From assembly GCF_001591545.1 (NCBI RefSeq), contig NZ_BCVC01000001.1:930001-994000 (forward strand): 64,000 nucleotides of DNA. Direction: 5' to 3'. This document shows positions 9,121 to 17,259 of the stretch, in pieces. The DNA comes from Lederbergia lenta NBRC 16444 (GTDB lineage: Bacteria; Bacillota; Bacilli; Bacillales; Bacillaceae_C). The translations under genes were made by a program, and so were the position numbers. Below the pieces are notes generated by a model that saw only the letters and a list, made by a program, of their open reading frames with translations, ran no database searches and had not been told where the DNA came from. Every line of letters begins with the position of its first letter. Within the stretch, counting starts at the first letter, position 1.

Positions 9121-9255
9121 ATGAAAAAAGTATGGAAAAGGCCGGAATTAGAAGTACTTAATGTTAGGATGACTATGGCAGGGCCGGGATTAACGATTGC
9201 TGATGCGGTTCAACCCGATCCGGATGAGCCGGACACGGTCCATCATGATAGTTAA
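9121..9255 (+). CDS. lasA: Lasso peptide precursor 1 (paeninodin-like)
   Basis: A 44-residue ORF with the strong ribosome site GAAAGGAGGTGA. The 19-residue leader MKKVWKRPELEVLNVRMTM has the leader recognition pattern (W5xxP8xL10, Trp in place of the usual Tyr) and the conserved Thr at -2. The predicted 25-residue core starts AGPGLTIAD, so ring closure would join Ala1 to Asp9, and ends DTVHHDS. Start, ring size, Asp/Pro-rich tail and terminal Asp-Ser resemble paeninodin, whose C-terminal Ser is phosphorylated. It is followed by an intrinsic terminator, which would leave it as the 3'-most cistron of its transcript unless there is read-through. Confidence 0.93.
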   Translation: MKKVWKRPELEVLNVRMTMAGPGLTIADAVQPDPDEPDTVHHDS

Positions 9256-9278
9256 TTATTAGAAGTACTTAGGTTACT

Positions 9279-9315
9279 GCCCTTATACAAAACTATGAGT
9301 ATAAGGGCTTTTTTT
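9279..9315 (+). terminator. Terminator between lasA1 and lasC2
   Basis: Perfect 10-bp stem GCCCTTATAC (9279-9288) / GTATAAGGGC (9299-9308) with a 10-nt loop and seven Ts (9309-9315). A hairpin with nearly the same stem follows lasA2 but lacks the T tract. Confidence 0.88.
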
Positions 9316-9381
9316 AAAAGTGTATGGAAATTACATATCAAACTTTTGCGTATTAATAGCTTTCTAACGGGGGTATGGAAA

Positions 9382-11334
9382 ATGAGCGCAATAACAGGAA
9401 TTTACCAGTTAAATAATGCCCCAATCCATCTTGAACATGGCAATAACCTAATGAAGTCCTTGGAACAGTTTCCTTCTGATGATATTCGAACATGGAGAAA
9501 TGAGGATGTTTTTTTCGGCTGCCATGCTCAATGGATCACTCCTGAGTCAGTTAATGAACGATTACCCTTTTATGATAATGAACAGAAGTTAGCTATCACA
9601 TCCGATGCAATAATAGACAATCGAACAGAATTATTTGAAAGATTACAAGTTAAACAATCCCAGAAAAAAACGATCACTGATAGTGAATTGATTCTACTCG
9701 CATACTTAAAATGGGGCAAGGAATCTCCTAAATATTTAATCGGTGATTTTGCATATATGATTTGGGATGAAAGAAATCAAACTCTTTTTGGCGCAAGAGA
9801 CTTTTCTGGAGCACGTACCCTTTATTATTGCAAAGATCATTTCAGTTTTGCTTTTTGCACGATAATTGACCCTTTATTCAAACTCCCAAATTTTAAAAAA
9901 GAACTTAATGAAGAATGGCTCGCTGAATTTATCGTTATTCCAACCATTGTCGAGAGTGCAGATGTACATAATACTGTTTATAAAAATATTTATCAACTTC
10001 CTCCTGCACATACAATTACAGTGGTAAACGGTAAATCTTCACTTGAAAGGTATTGGCATTTGCCACCAACTGCGACTTTAAGATTAAAGTCTGATGAGGA
10101 ATACCATGAAGCATTTCGCGAAGTTTTCGATTTAGCGGTTACTGAAAAACTGCGTACATATGGGCAAGTTGGTGCACATTTAAGTGGTGGACTTGATTCA
10201 GGATCAGTTGTCAGTTTTGCTACAAAGGCACTTCAGAAAGAGAATAAACAATTACATACCTTTAGCTCCATTCCAGAAGACAATTTTAATGATTGGACAC
10301 CTAAATATTATGCTGCAGATGAAAGACCTTTTATAAAAGAGACTGTAAGACATGTTGGGAATATTAGCGATCATTACTTGAGTTTTGAAGGGAGAAGTCC
10401 GCTAGCGGATGTGGATGATTTCCTCGCATTGATGGAAATGCCATATAAATTCTTTGAAAATGCATACTGGCTAAAAGGGATTAGTGAAAAAGCTCATAAC
10501 GAAGGGGTGAAAATAGTATTAAATGGCGCAAGAGGTAATCACTCCATTTCATGGGGATCTGAGAGATTAAATATAGAGTATTATGCTTCATTATTAAAAA
10601 AGTTAAAGCTAATACATTTAAATCAAGAGTTAAATGTATATTGCCGGAACTTTAGGACTGGAAAACGAGTAATGTTACCGATCGTAGCAAGGAATGCATT
10701 ACCCAACTTCGCCCAACTTTTTACAAAAAATAAGGGGTTTGACTATCCAATTCCGTCCTTCATCAATCCGGTATTTGCCCAGAAAACCGATGTTTATAAT
10801 CGGCTCGATCGGTATGACATGGATATTTCGGGGAGTTTCCGTGGGGATCTTAATGAATATCGAAGAAAGCATTATGACCAACTATATTATTGGAATAAAA
10901 GCGGAACAGCCACAACGAAGTTGTCGTTACGATATTCATTATGGGATCGTGATCCAACAAATGATTTACGTGTCATTCGATATTGTTTATCTATTCCAGA
11001 AGAGCAATATGTCAAAAATGGGATGGAACGATCATTTTTAAGAAGTGCAACGAAAGACATTCTTCCGGACAGCATCAGGCTAAATCATTATGTGCGTGGA
11101 ATTCAGGCAGCGGATACGATTCACCGAATGAAAAGTAGTTGGAAAGCTTTTATGGAAGAACTACACCAGTTAAAGAATGATTCTTTAATGTCTGAAATAC
11201 TGGATGTAAAGGCAATTGGGGCTGCCTTATCACATATAGGGGACCAACCTAGTCCTGAACACGTATGGAGTAATGAATTCAAGATATTGACTCGTAGTTT
11301 AATCGTTTCTAGGTTTATAAAAGGTTTTAGCTGA
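9382..11334 (+). CDS. lasC: Lasso peptide cyclase (asparagine-synthetase-like), copy 2
   Basis: 650 residues, paralogue of the upstream cyclase with shared blocks such as GCHAQWITPES, FGARDFSG and EMPYKFFEN. The N-terminus MSAITGIY again lacks the glutaminase Cys. The synthetase motif SGGLDSGS is at about residues 268-275. ATG 9382 is chosen because it aligns with copy 1, with GGGGG 9 bp upstream; a reading frame extending to 9295 would overlap the terminator hairpin. It precedes its own precursor lasA2 by 14 bp, the same spacing as in module 1. It probably cyclises the divergent lasA2 core; cross-processing is possible. Confidence 0.92.
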   Translation: MSAITGIYQLNNAPIHLEHGNNLMKSLEQFPSDDIRTWRNEDVFFGCHAQWITPESVNERLPFYDNEQKLAITSDAIIDNRTELFERLQVKQSQKKTITDSELILLAYLKWGKESPKYLIGDFAYMIWDERNQTLFGARDFSGARTLYYCKDHFSFAFCTIIDPLFKLPNFKKELNEEWLAEFIVIPTIVESADVHNTVYKNIYQLPPAHTITVVNGKSSLERYWHLPPTATLRLKSDEEYHEAFREVFDLAVTEKLRTYGQVGAHLSGGLDSGSVVSFATKALQKENKQLHTFSSIPEDNFNDWTPKYYAADERPFIKETVRHVGNISDHYLSFEGRSPLADVDDFLALMEMPYKFFENAYWLKGISEKAHNEGVKIVLNGARGNHSISWGSERLNIEYYASLLKKLKLIHLNQELNVYCRNFRTGKRVMLPIVARNALPNFAQLFTKNKGFDYPIPSFINPVFAQKTDVYNRLDRYDMDISGSFRGDLNEYRRKHYDQLYYWNKSGTATTKLSLRYSLWDRDPTNDLRVIRYCLSIPEEQYVKNGMERSFLRSATKDILPDSIRLNHYVRGIQAADTIHRMKSSWKAFMEELHQLKNDSLMSEILDVKAIGAALSHIGDQPSPEHVWSNEFKILTRSLIVSRFIKGFS

Positions 11335-11348
11335 GAGGGGGTGATTGG

Positions 11349-11531
11349 ATGAAGCGACAATGGAAAGTACCGGTACTGGATATTCTTGATATTAATATGA
11401 CAATGAATGGCCCTGGAAATGCAAACGCTGATTGTTTCGATGTATCGGAAGGGAAAAATGAAACTCATCCGGGTCAATCAAATGCTAGTTGTAAAGACAG
11501 ACCGGGCGCTGGACCGAGCTTAGATAGTTAA
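11349..11531 (+). CDS. lasA: Lasso peptide precursor 2 (long, two-cysteine core)
   Basis: 60 residues with AGAGGGGGTGA as ribosome site. The 19-residue leader MKRQWKVPVLDILDINMTM keeps W5xxP8xL10 and Thr(-2), aligning position by position with precursor 1. The predicted core is 41 residues, begins NGPGNANAD (Asn1, Asp9: the same 9-residue ring) and ends GPSLDS. It has Cys10 directly after the ring and Cys29 in the tail. Most known lasso cores are about 15-25 residues and start with Gly, Ala, Ser or Cys. The terminal Asp-Ser matches the kinase target in precursor 1. Confidence 0.88.
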   Translation: MKRQWKVPVLDILDINMTMNGPGNANADCFDVSEGKNETHPGQSNASCKDRPGAGPSLDS

Positions 11532-11553
11532 CTTTTAGTTACCCGTTTGGAAT

Positions 11554-11582
11554 GCCCTTATATCACCTCCATGTATAAGGGC
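11554..11582 (+). other. Hairpin after lasA2 (terminator-like, no T tract)
   Basis: GCCCTTATA (11554-11562), an 11-nt loop and TATAAGGGC (11574-11582), followed by TCCATAC instead of Ts. The stem is the same as in the terminator after lasA1, so it looks like the duplicated partner that lost termination. It may protect the precursor mRNA 3' end while letting transcription continue into the kinase gene. Confidence 0.7.
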
Positions 11583-11617
11583 TCCATACAATATAAAATG
11601 AAAGACCGGAGGTTAAT

Positions 11618-12544
11618 ATGGTAACTACCTTAAACAAGAGTGTTTATAAAGCTTTCGGATTAAATATGATGAGTGATATACGCTTGCCAGAATTACCTAA
11701 GATAATTGATAAACAGCGGGATGAAATCGATATTGTAATAGAATTAGCAGATTTAACAAATCTATGGAATGAATTAGCTGAACCTAATCGTCATTTCGTT
11801 GTAAAAGAAGATATCGTATTGTTTCAAATTCCGAAAACAGCTATTTACTTGATTGAGGGAGGGGAAAGGATTATTGTTTCACCCCAGCATGGCGCAGAGG
11901 AGGATCATGTACGGCTTTACGTGCTAGGTACGTGCATGGGTGCCCTTTTACAGCAAAGAAAAGTTTTGCCTTTACACGGAAGTGCCATTGCTATCGATGG
12001 GAAAGCGTATGCGATTGTAGGTGATTCAGGGGCTGGAAAATCGACGCTTGCTTCCGCTTTTTTAAGTGAAGGTTATCAATTAATAAGCGATGACGTCATA
12101 CCTGTATCTCTTTCCAATCATGATATTCCGATCGTAACTCCCGCTTATCCACAACAAAAACTTTGGCAAGAAAGTTTAGATGCTTTCGGCATGGATTCTG
12201 ATAAATATCGACCGATATTTGATAGAGAAATGAAATTCGCCGTACCAGTTACATCAAAGTTTGTATCTACAGCATTACCATTAGCAGGAGTGTTTGAATT
12301 AATTAAAACAGATAGGAACGAGGTTCTGATCGAGCCTATTGTAAATCTTGAACGCTTGCATACTTTTTTTTATCATACGTATCGTAATTTTTTTATTGCT
12401 CGTTTAGGTTTAATGGATTGGCATTTTAAGATAACAGCAAGTATTGCTAATAAAATTAAGGTTTATCGTGTACAACGGCCAATCAATCGATTTACTGCAA
12501 AGGACATAACATCATTGATAATAAATACAATCGAAAAGGAATGA
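11618..12544 (+). CDS. Lasso peptide C-terminal serine kinase (HPr-kinase-like, PadeK type)
   Basis: 308 residues. It resembles HPr kinase/phosphorylase: P-loop GDSGAGKST at residues 135-143 and SDDV at 157-160, the strand that carries the catalytic/metal Asp. In paeninodin-type clusters this enzyme phosphorylates the Ser at the precursor's C-terminus. Both precursors here end in Asp-Ser. ATG 11618 has CCGGAGG upstream. A single kinase serves two precursors, so it probably tolerates different cores and reads the C-terminal end. Confidence 0.9.
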   Translation: MVTTLNKSVYKAFGLNMMSDIRLPELPKIIDKQRDEIDIVIELADLTNLWNELAEPNRHFVVKEDIVLFQIPKTAIYLIEGGERIIVSPQHGAEEDHVRLYVLGTCMGALLQQRKVLPLHGSAIAIDGKAYAIVGDSGAGKSTLASAFLSEGYQLISDDVIPVSLSNHDIPIVTPAYPQQKLWQESLDAFGMDSDKYRPIFDREMKFAVPVTSKFVSTALPLAGVFELIKTDRNEVLIEPIVNLERLHTFFYHTYRNFFIARLGLMDWHFKITASIANKIKVYRVQRPINRFTAKDITSLIINTIEKE

Positions 12545-12548
12545 TGGA

Positions 12549-12854
12549 TTGATGATCATTAATCAACATATTTCAATAGACCATAAGGTGAAACAAGGTG
12601 AGGGAAATATTGTTAGCGATATGGGCGATGAGAAAGTGATGCTAAGCATTAACAATGGGAAATACTACAACTTGGGTGAGATGGGTGGAGAAATTTGGGA
12701 TTTAATGAAGGAACCGCTGGAGGTAAAACAAGTGGTTAATAGCTTATTAGCAAGTTTTCAAGTAGAGCGAAAAGAGTGCGAGGAGCAAGTCGTCGCTTTT
12801 TTAAATCACTTATTTGACGAAGGTTTAGTGGAAATTGTTAAAGAGAGTATTTAA
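12549..12854 (+). CDS. lasB1: Lasso leader-binding protein B1 (PqqD-like RRE)
   Basis: 101 residues with a PqqD-like winged-helix fold: the KYYNLGEMGGEIWDLM segment near residues 38-53 is the family hallmark. B1 proteins bind the leader (the W/YxxPxL motif) and present the precursor to B2 and the cyclase. The start is TTG 12549, 8 nt after AAAAGGA; ATG 12552, the next codon, is equally possible. It sits 4 bp after the kinase stop and 23 bp before B2. Confidence 0.9.
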   Translation: MMIINQHISIDHKVKQGEGNIVSDMGDEKVMLSINNGKYYNLGEMGGEIWDLMKEPLEVKQVVNSLLASFQVERKECEEQVVAFLNHLFDEGLVEIVKESI

Positions 12855-12877
12855 TCGTTTACTAAGGTGGAAATAGG

Positions 12878-13360
12878 ATGAAATTGATATCAAAGCTAAA
12901 GTTTGTTTTAACACTACATCCAAAAACGATCTTCCTTTTCATTGAAGCATTTTTATTTCTAGGGTGGGCACGCATACTTAAAAAAATGCCTTTCGCAAAA
13001 GTGGCACCTTCATTAGGTGATCATATGCACGAAACATCTCTCCGATATATGGAGCAGAACAATGAAAGAGTAAAGAATATCTCGCATGCCATCCATATTA
13101 TGAGTAAGTATACCCCCTGGGAAAGCCAGTGCCTTGTCAAAGCCATTGCTGGAATGAAGATGTTAGAAAGACGCGGGATCGATAGTACTCTCTATTTGGG
13201 AACAGCAAGAGATGAAGATGGGAAAATGATTGCACATGCATGGCTTCGGAGCGGCCCTTACTATATTTCAGGTGCAGAAGGAATGGGAAAATTTACTGTC
13301 GTTAGTATGTTTGCTAAGAAGAAAAGCAAAACACAAATTGAAGGGGAAAGTTATGAATAA
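12878..13360 (+). CDS. lasB2: Lasso leader peptidase B2 (transglutaminase-like)
   Basis: 160 residues. This is the transglutaminase-like cysteine protease that removes the leader after Thr(-2)-Met(-1). The catalytic Cys85 lies in ESQCLVKAIAG and His120 in AHAWLRSG. A hydrophobic N-terminal stretch (about residues 15-32) is common in this family. The last codons overlap the nucleotidyltransferase start (ATGAATAA), so the two are translationally coupled. Both precursors share the cleavage context TM followed by a Gly-Pro-Gly block, so one B2 can serve both. Confidence 0.92.
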   Translation: MKLISKLKFVLTLHPKTIFLFIEAFLFLGWARILKKMPFAKVAPSLGDHMHETSLRYMEQNNERVKNISHAIHIMSKYTPWESQCLVKAIAGMKMLERRGIDSTLYLGTARDEDGKMIAHAWLRSGPYYISGAEGMGKFTVVSMFAKKKSKTQIEGESYE

Positions 13361-14528
13361 ACATATTGATCTGAACCTGACTAACATTTCGAAAGAACTA
13401 AAGCTCATTCTCGAAATAGTTAAAAGTGAAAATGACGATATTTCTAAGGATTGGTATGTTGATATCGACTGGGACTTATTTCTACAATTAGCGCTCCACC
13501 ATCGTCTATACCCATTAATATATACAAAGATAATGAAAATGGAAGGCAGTCGAATCCCATCATATATTTCCCAGACCTTATACAAGTACTATCAAAAAAA
13601 TACCTTTCGAATGCTACATTTATGTGGGGAAATGGAGAAGTTGGGTAAATTGTTTAATGAAAATGAAATACTTCTCCTCTTTCTAAAAGGACCTATTCTC
13701 GCTGATGATCTTTATGGAGACATTTCCAAACGAACATCGGGAGATCTTGATATTCTTATTTCTATAGAAAATTTGGATAAAGCAAACGCGCTACTCATCG
13801 ATCTTGGATATGAAAAGGACGAATATATACACTCCGTTTTGAATGATTGGAAATGGAGACATCACCACTTTACTTACTATCATCCAATTCAAGATACTAA
13901 AATTGAGATCCATTGGAGGCTTAATCCTGCACCTAGCAAAGAGCCAACGTTTAATGAATTATGGGTGAGAAAAAGGAAAAGTTTGATAACAAGCTATCCT
14001 ATTTATTTTATGGGCAATGAAGACTTATTCTATTTTCTTGTCACACATGGAGCACGTCACGGATGGTCACGCTTGCGTTGGTTGGTAGATATCCATCAAA
14101 TCGTAAAAAAAGACCTAAACTGGAATGCTCTTTATCATTTATTTAAAAAATATCAAAGTCGTTATATCGGAGGACAGTCACTAATTCTTTCGGCACAATT
14201 GTTAAATACAACAATTACAACAGATATGATACCTATCATTAAAGGGAATCGCTCGAAAAGTCTAGCTCAAGATGTGATATTTTATTTAGAACGAATGGTA
14301 AACTTGCATATGGAACCAGTTCCAGTAGAGATAGCAAAATACCATACAAAGCACTTATTTTCATTAATGTCCTCTCAACAAAAATTCATTTATTTATTAA
14401 GTGTGTTACATCCATATCATACGGATGTCGAAACATTATCTTTACCGAAAAAACTCCATTTCCTTTACTTCCCACTACGACCATTTTTATGGATGTGGAG
14501 AAAAACGAGGAAACACGCGCTATCTTAG
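13353..14528 (+). CDS. Nucleotidyltransferase-family lasso tailoring protein
   Basis: 391 residues. The family is putative nucleotidyltransferases with a DNA-polymerase-beta-like core: GDLD at residues 130-133 gives two metal-binding carboxylates (Asp131, Asp133). Homologues are encoded in some Bacillus lasso clusters, for example the pseudomycoidin cluster. ATG 13353 overlaps the lasB2 stop by 8 bp and has AAGGGGAAAG upstream; the frame stays open further upstream inside lasB2, but that part is not needed. It probably modifies the phosphorylated C-terminus or transfers a nucleotide, but the reaction cannot be read from sequence. Confidence 0.8.
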   Translation: MNKHIDLNLTNISKELKLILEIVKSENDDISKDWYVDIDWDLFLQLALHHRLYPLIYTKIMKMEGSRIPSYISQTLYKYYQKNTFRMLHLCGEMEKLGKLFNENEILLLFLKGPILADDLYGDISKRTSGDLDILISIENLDKANALLIDLGYEKDEYIHSVLNDWKWRHHHFTYYHPIQDTKIEIHWRLNPAPSKEPTFNELWVRKRKSLITSYPIYFMGNEDLFYFLVTHGARHGWSRLRWLVDIHQIVKKDLNWNALYHLFKKYQSRYIGGQSLILSAQLLNTTITTDMIPIIKGNRSKSLAQDVIFYLERMVNLHMEPVPVEIAKYHTKHLFSLMSSQQKFIYLLSVLHPYHTDVETLSLPKKLHFLYFPLRPFLWMWRKTRKHALS

Positions 14529-14541
14529 GGGGCTTTTAATA

Positions 14542-16335
14542 TTGAAACCAGTTATATATTTTTTTAAACAGTTATACGCTTATTCAGGTAAAAAACTATA
14601 TTTGAACCTTCTTGGAATGGTACTTATTAGTCTACTTGATGGAGTAGCATTATTATTGTTAATTCCGGTGATTAGTTACAGCGGAATTGTAAACTTCGAG
14701 TCAGGTAATTCCTTTGCAACAAGGGCTTTGGAGTTTCTTCAACAAATTCCTAGCACATTGGGTCTTACATTTATACTTATCATTTTTTTAATTGTGAATA
14801 TCATTCAAAATTTAATATCTCGTTACGTAACGATTGAAAACGTTAAGATTCAGCATGGTTTTGCCAGATATTTAAGATTAGAAATCTATCGAGATCTGCT
14901 TAGTGCTAATTGGGGCTTTTATATAAAAAGAAGAAAATCCGACCTTATTAATACGATCACAATGGAATTAGCACGTGTAAGCGCTGGGACAAATACATTT
15001 TTACAGTTCATAACAGGGATAATTTTTACATGTATCCAAATTGGAATTGCCTTTTTATTATCTCCTAAAATTACGATCTTTGTCTTATTAAGTGGTTTGG
15101 TTTTATCTGTGTTTTCTCGTGGGTTTATTAAAAGATCCCGGGAACTAGGTGGGAGAACATCTGAAATAGCGCAAAGCTTTTTGGCGGGTATTACAGATAA
15201 CTTTAATGGTATAAAGGATATAAAAAGTAATACATTAGAACAATCGCGAATGAATTGGTTTCGGTCTATATCACAACGCATGTATGATGAACAAATGGGG
15301 TATATCACATTAAAAACTGCTTCCCAATTCTATTATAAAATTGCTTCTGCTGTATTAATCTCTATATTTATATTTTTAGCTGTGAACTTATTTAATTCCC
15401 AAGCAGCTCAGTTGATGTTAATCATTATTATTTTCGCAAGATTATGGCCCAGGGTGACAGGAATTCAGGCGAGTTTGGAACAAATAGCGACTACAATTCC
15501 AGCGTTAAAAGCAGTGATAAATTTAAAAAAAGAATCTAAGCTAGCCAAAGAAATAGATGATTTAGATGATCAAACAATAAAGCCTATCGATATAAAAGAG
15601 GGTATTGAATGTAATCATGTATTTTTTCGGTATAATCAAAATCAAAATGTATATGCATTGAATGATATCGATGTATTTTTTCCTTCTAATCGTATGTCAG
15701 CTGTAGTTGGTAAATCTGGTGCTGGTAAGAGTACGTTGATCGATCTCTTGATGGGGTTAAATCAGCCTGAAAGAGGAGACATTCTTTTAGATGGCAACCC
15801 ATTAACAAAAAAAAATCTCTTGTCGCTAAGACGTTCAATAAGCTATGTATCACAGGATCCCTTTCTATTCCATACAACTATAAGGGAAAATCTCATGCTA
15901 ATTCATCCTGAAGCCACTGAGCAACAGATGTGGGAGGCGTTACAGTTCGCAGCCGCCGATGATTTTGTAGAAAAGCTTCCTCAGCAATTAGATACGATTA
16001 TTGGTGATAGGGGAATCAGATTATCTGGAGGAGAAAGGCAACGCCTTGTGCTTGCACGAGCTATTTTAAGGAAACCGTCCATCCTTATTTTAGATGAGGC
16101 GACAAGTTCACTCGATACAGAGAATGAATCAAAAATTCAAGAAGCACTGGAAAGGTTAAAAGGGAAAATGACGATTATTGTGATTGCTCATCGTCTCTCT
16201 ACCATTCGAAATGCAGATCAAGTAGTCGTGCTAGATAAAGGGGAAATTATTCAAAAGGGTGAGTTCGGACAGTTAGCGAGTGATAAAAATGGCGTGTTCA
16301 AAAATCTTCTTAAGAAACAAATGGGAGCTGTTTAA
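14542..16335 (+). CDS. lasD: ABC exporter for lasso peptide (permease-ATPase fusion)
   Basis: 597 residues. An N-terminal transmembrane domain (about six helices in residues 15-310) is fused to an ATPase domain with Walker A GKSGAGKST (390-398), signature LSGGE (494-498), Walker B ILILDEA (514-520) and the H-loop IAHRLST. This is the LasD/McjD layout that exports mature lasso peptides and gives self-immunity. The TTG start 14542 is chosen because TAGGGGGC precedes it; upstream codons overlap the nucleotidyltransferase gene. No terminator is visible after it, so transcription may run towards the eps promoter. Confidence 0.92.
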   Translation: MKPVIYFFKQLYAYSGKKLYLNLLGMVLISLLDGVALLLLIPVISYSGIVNFESGNSFATRALEFLQQIPSTLGLTFILIIFLIVNIIQNLISRYVTIENVKIQHGFARYLRLEIYRDLLSANWGFYIKRRKSDLINTITMELARVSAGTNTFLQFITGIIFTCIQIGIAFLLSPKITIFVLLSGLVLSVFSRGFIKRSRELGGRTSEIAQSFLAGITDNFNGIKDIKSNTLEQSRMNWFRSISQRMYDEQMGYITLKTASQFYYKIASAVLISIFIFLAVNLFNSQAAQLMLIIIIFARLWPRVTGIQASLEQIATTIPALKAVINLKKESKLAKEIDDLDDQTIKPIDIKEGIECNHVFFRYNQNQNVYALNDIDVFFPSNRMSAVVGKSGAGKSTLIDLLMGLNQPERGDILLDGNPLTKKNLLSLRRSISYVSQDPFLFHTTIRENLMLIHPEATEQQMWEALQFAAADDFVEKLPQQLDTIIGDRGIRLSGGERQRLVLARAILRKPSILILDEATSSLDTENESKIQEALERLKGKMTIIVIAHRLSTIRNADQVVVLDKGEIIQKGEFGQLASDKNGVFKNLLKKQMGAV

Positions 16336-16376
16336 TACATTATAAATTGAGATAGGAAGGTTTAATGGGAAAAGAG

Positions 16377-16405
16377 TTGACTTGTTCTTTATAAAGAACT
16401 AAAAT
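16377..16405 (+). promoter_or_regulatory. eps promoter with SinR-type operator filling the spacer
   Basis: TTGACT at 16377-16382, a 17-bp spacer, TAAAAT at 16400-16405. Sixteen of the 17 spacer bases (16384-16399) are the perfect palindrome GTTCTTTATAAAGAAC, two inverted SinR half-sites. A repressor bound here would exclude RNA polymerase. This is the best match to the motif in the window. Confidence 0.8.
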
Positions 16406-16476
16406 GAATAATATAAGAAGAAGCAAATTATTAATTACTTGATTTTTATCGATATGTTTATTTTTTTAAACTATTC

Positions 16477-16492
16477 GTTCTTTATTAAGAAT
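16477..16492. promoter_or_regulatory. SinR-type operator, eps site 2
   Basis: GTTCTTTATTAAGAAT, an inverted repeat with one mismatch, 93 bp downstream of site 1 and 27 bp before the epsA-like start. Two separated sites could support cooperative repression or looping. Confidence 0.65.
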
Positions 16493-16518
16493 TTAAGTCG
16501 GATAATTAAGGTGGTTTT

Positions 16519-17259
16519 ATGAGTCGTTTATACCGAATGTATGGTGAAGATAATAGAATGGTAAAAGAAATTAATTTAAAGGACCTATATAGAGTAATAA
16601 AGAAGCGATTTTGGCTAGTACTATTAATAACCATATTGGTGACCGTTGCTGGCTGGTTTTATAGTAACCTAAACAAAACGGAACTTCTATATGAATCATC
16701 AACAAATATCATTATCAATGCAGATTCGGAATACAGAAAAACACTACAAGTAATAATTAAAGACACGATTGTATTAGAAAATGTAATTGAAGATTTGGGA
16801 CTAGAAAAATCATCGAAAGCATTAGCTTCGCAGATCAATGTTGAGAGTATTGATTTATCACAAGTGGTAGAGATTCGTGTAACAGATACAGATCCGGAAA
16901 GAGCAGCGCACATAGCTAATACGACTGCAAGAGTATTTAAAGAGGAGATCCCGAATATCCTTGAATTTGAGGACGTTAGCATCCTATCAGAAGCGAAGGT
17001 AAACAGCATTCCAATTAATGAAAGCAATCAAAATAAGATTGTTATTGCCGCGTTTATTTTCGGAATGATGTTGGGACTTGGGTTAGTATTCTTAATTGAT
17101 TCCTTGGATGACTCCATTAAATCAGAGCTTGAAATTGAAATGATATTGGGTGTGCAAGTTTTAGGTAGTATTTCCGTCATGAATAAAAGAAATGTCAAGA
17201 AAAGAAAAAGAAAGAAAAGAGAATTAGAGTTAAGAGGTGAGACAATTGGTTATAAGTAA
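16519..17259 (+). CDS. epsA: Polysaccharide chain-length regulator / kinase modulator (EpsA/YveK-like, Wzz)
   Basis: 246 residues. A Wzz-type co-polymerase with transmembrane helices at about residues 34-52 and 174-194 flanking an extracytoplasmic domain, and a basic C-terminus. In Gram-positive bacteria this protein activates the separately encoded BY-type kinase. ATG 16519 has AAGGTGG upstream; ATG 16558 would remove the first 13 residues. It is the first gene of the eps operon and overlaps the kinase gene by 14 bp. Confidence 0.88.
   Translation: MSRLYRMYGEDNRMVKEINLKDLYRVIKKRFWLVLLITILVTVAGWFYSNLNKTELLYESSTNIIINADSEYRKTLQVIIKDTIVLENVIEDLGLEKSSKALASQINVESIDLSQVVEIRVTDTDPERAAHIANTTARVFKEEIPNILEFEDVSILSEAKVNSIPINESNQNKIVIAAFIFGMMLGLGLVFLIDSLDDSIKSELEIEMILGVQVLGSISVMNKRNVKKRKRKKRELELRGETIGYK

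Noticed and set aside
9295-9381. N-terminal 29-residue extension of the second cyclase
   Set aside because: It would begin inside the terminator hairpin; the paralogue and family start at MSAI, and a ribosome site fits ATG 9382.
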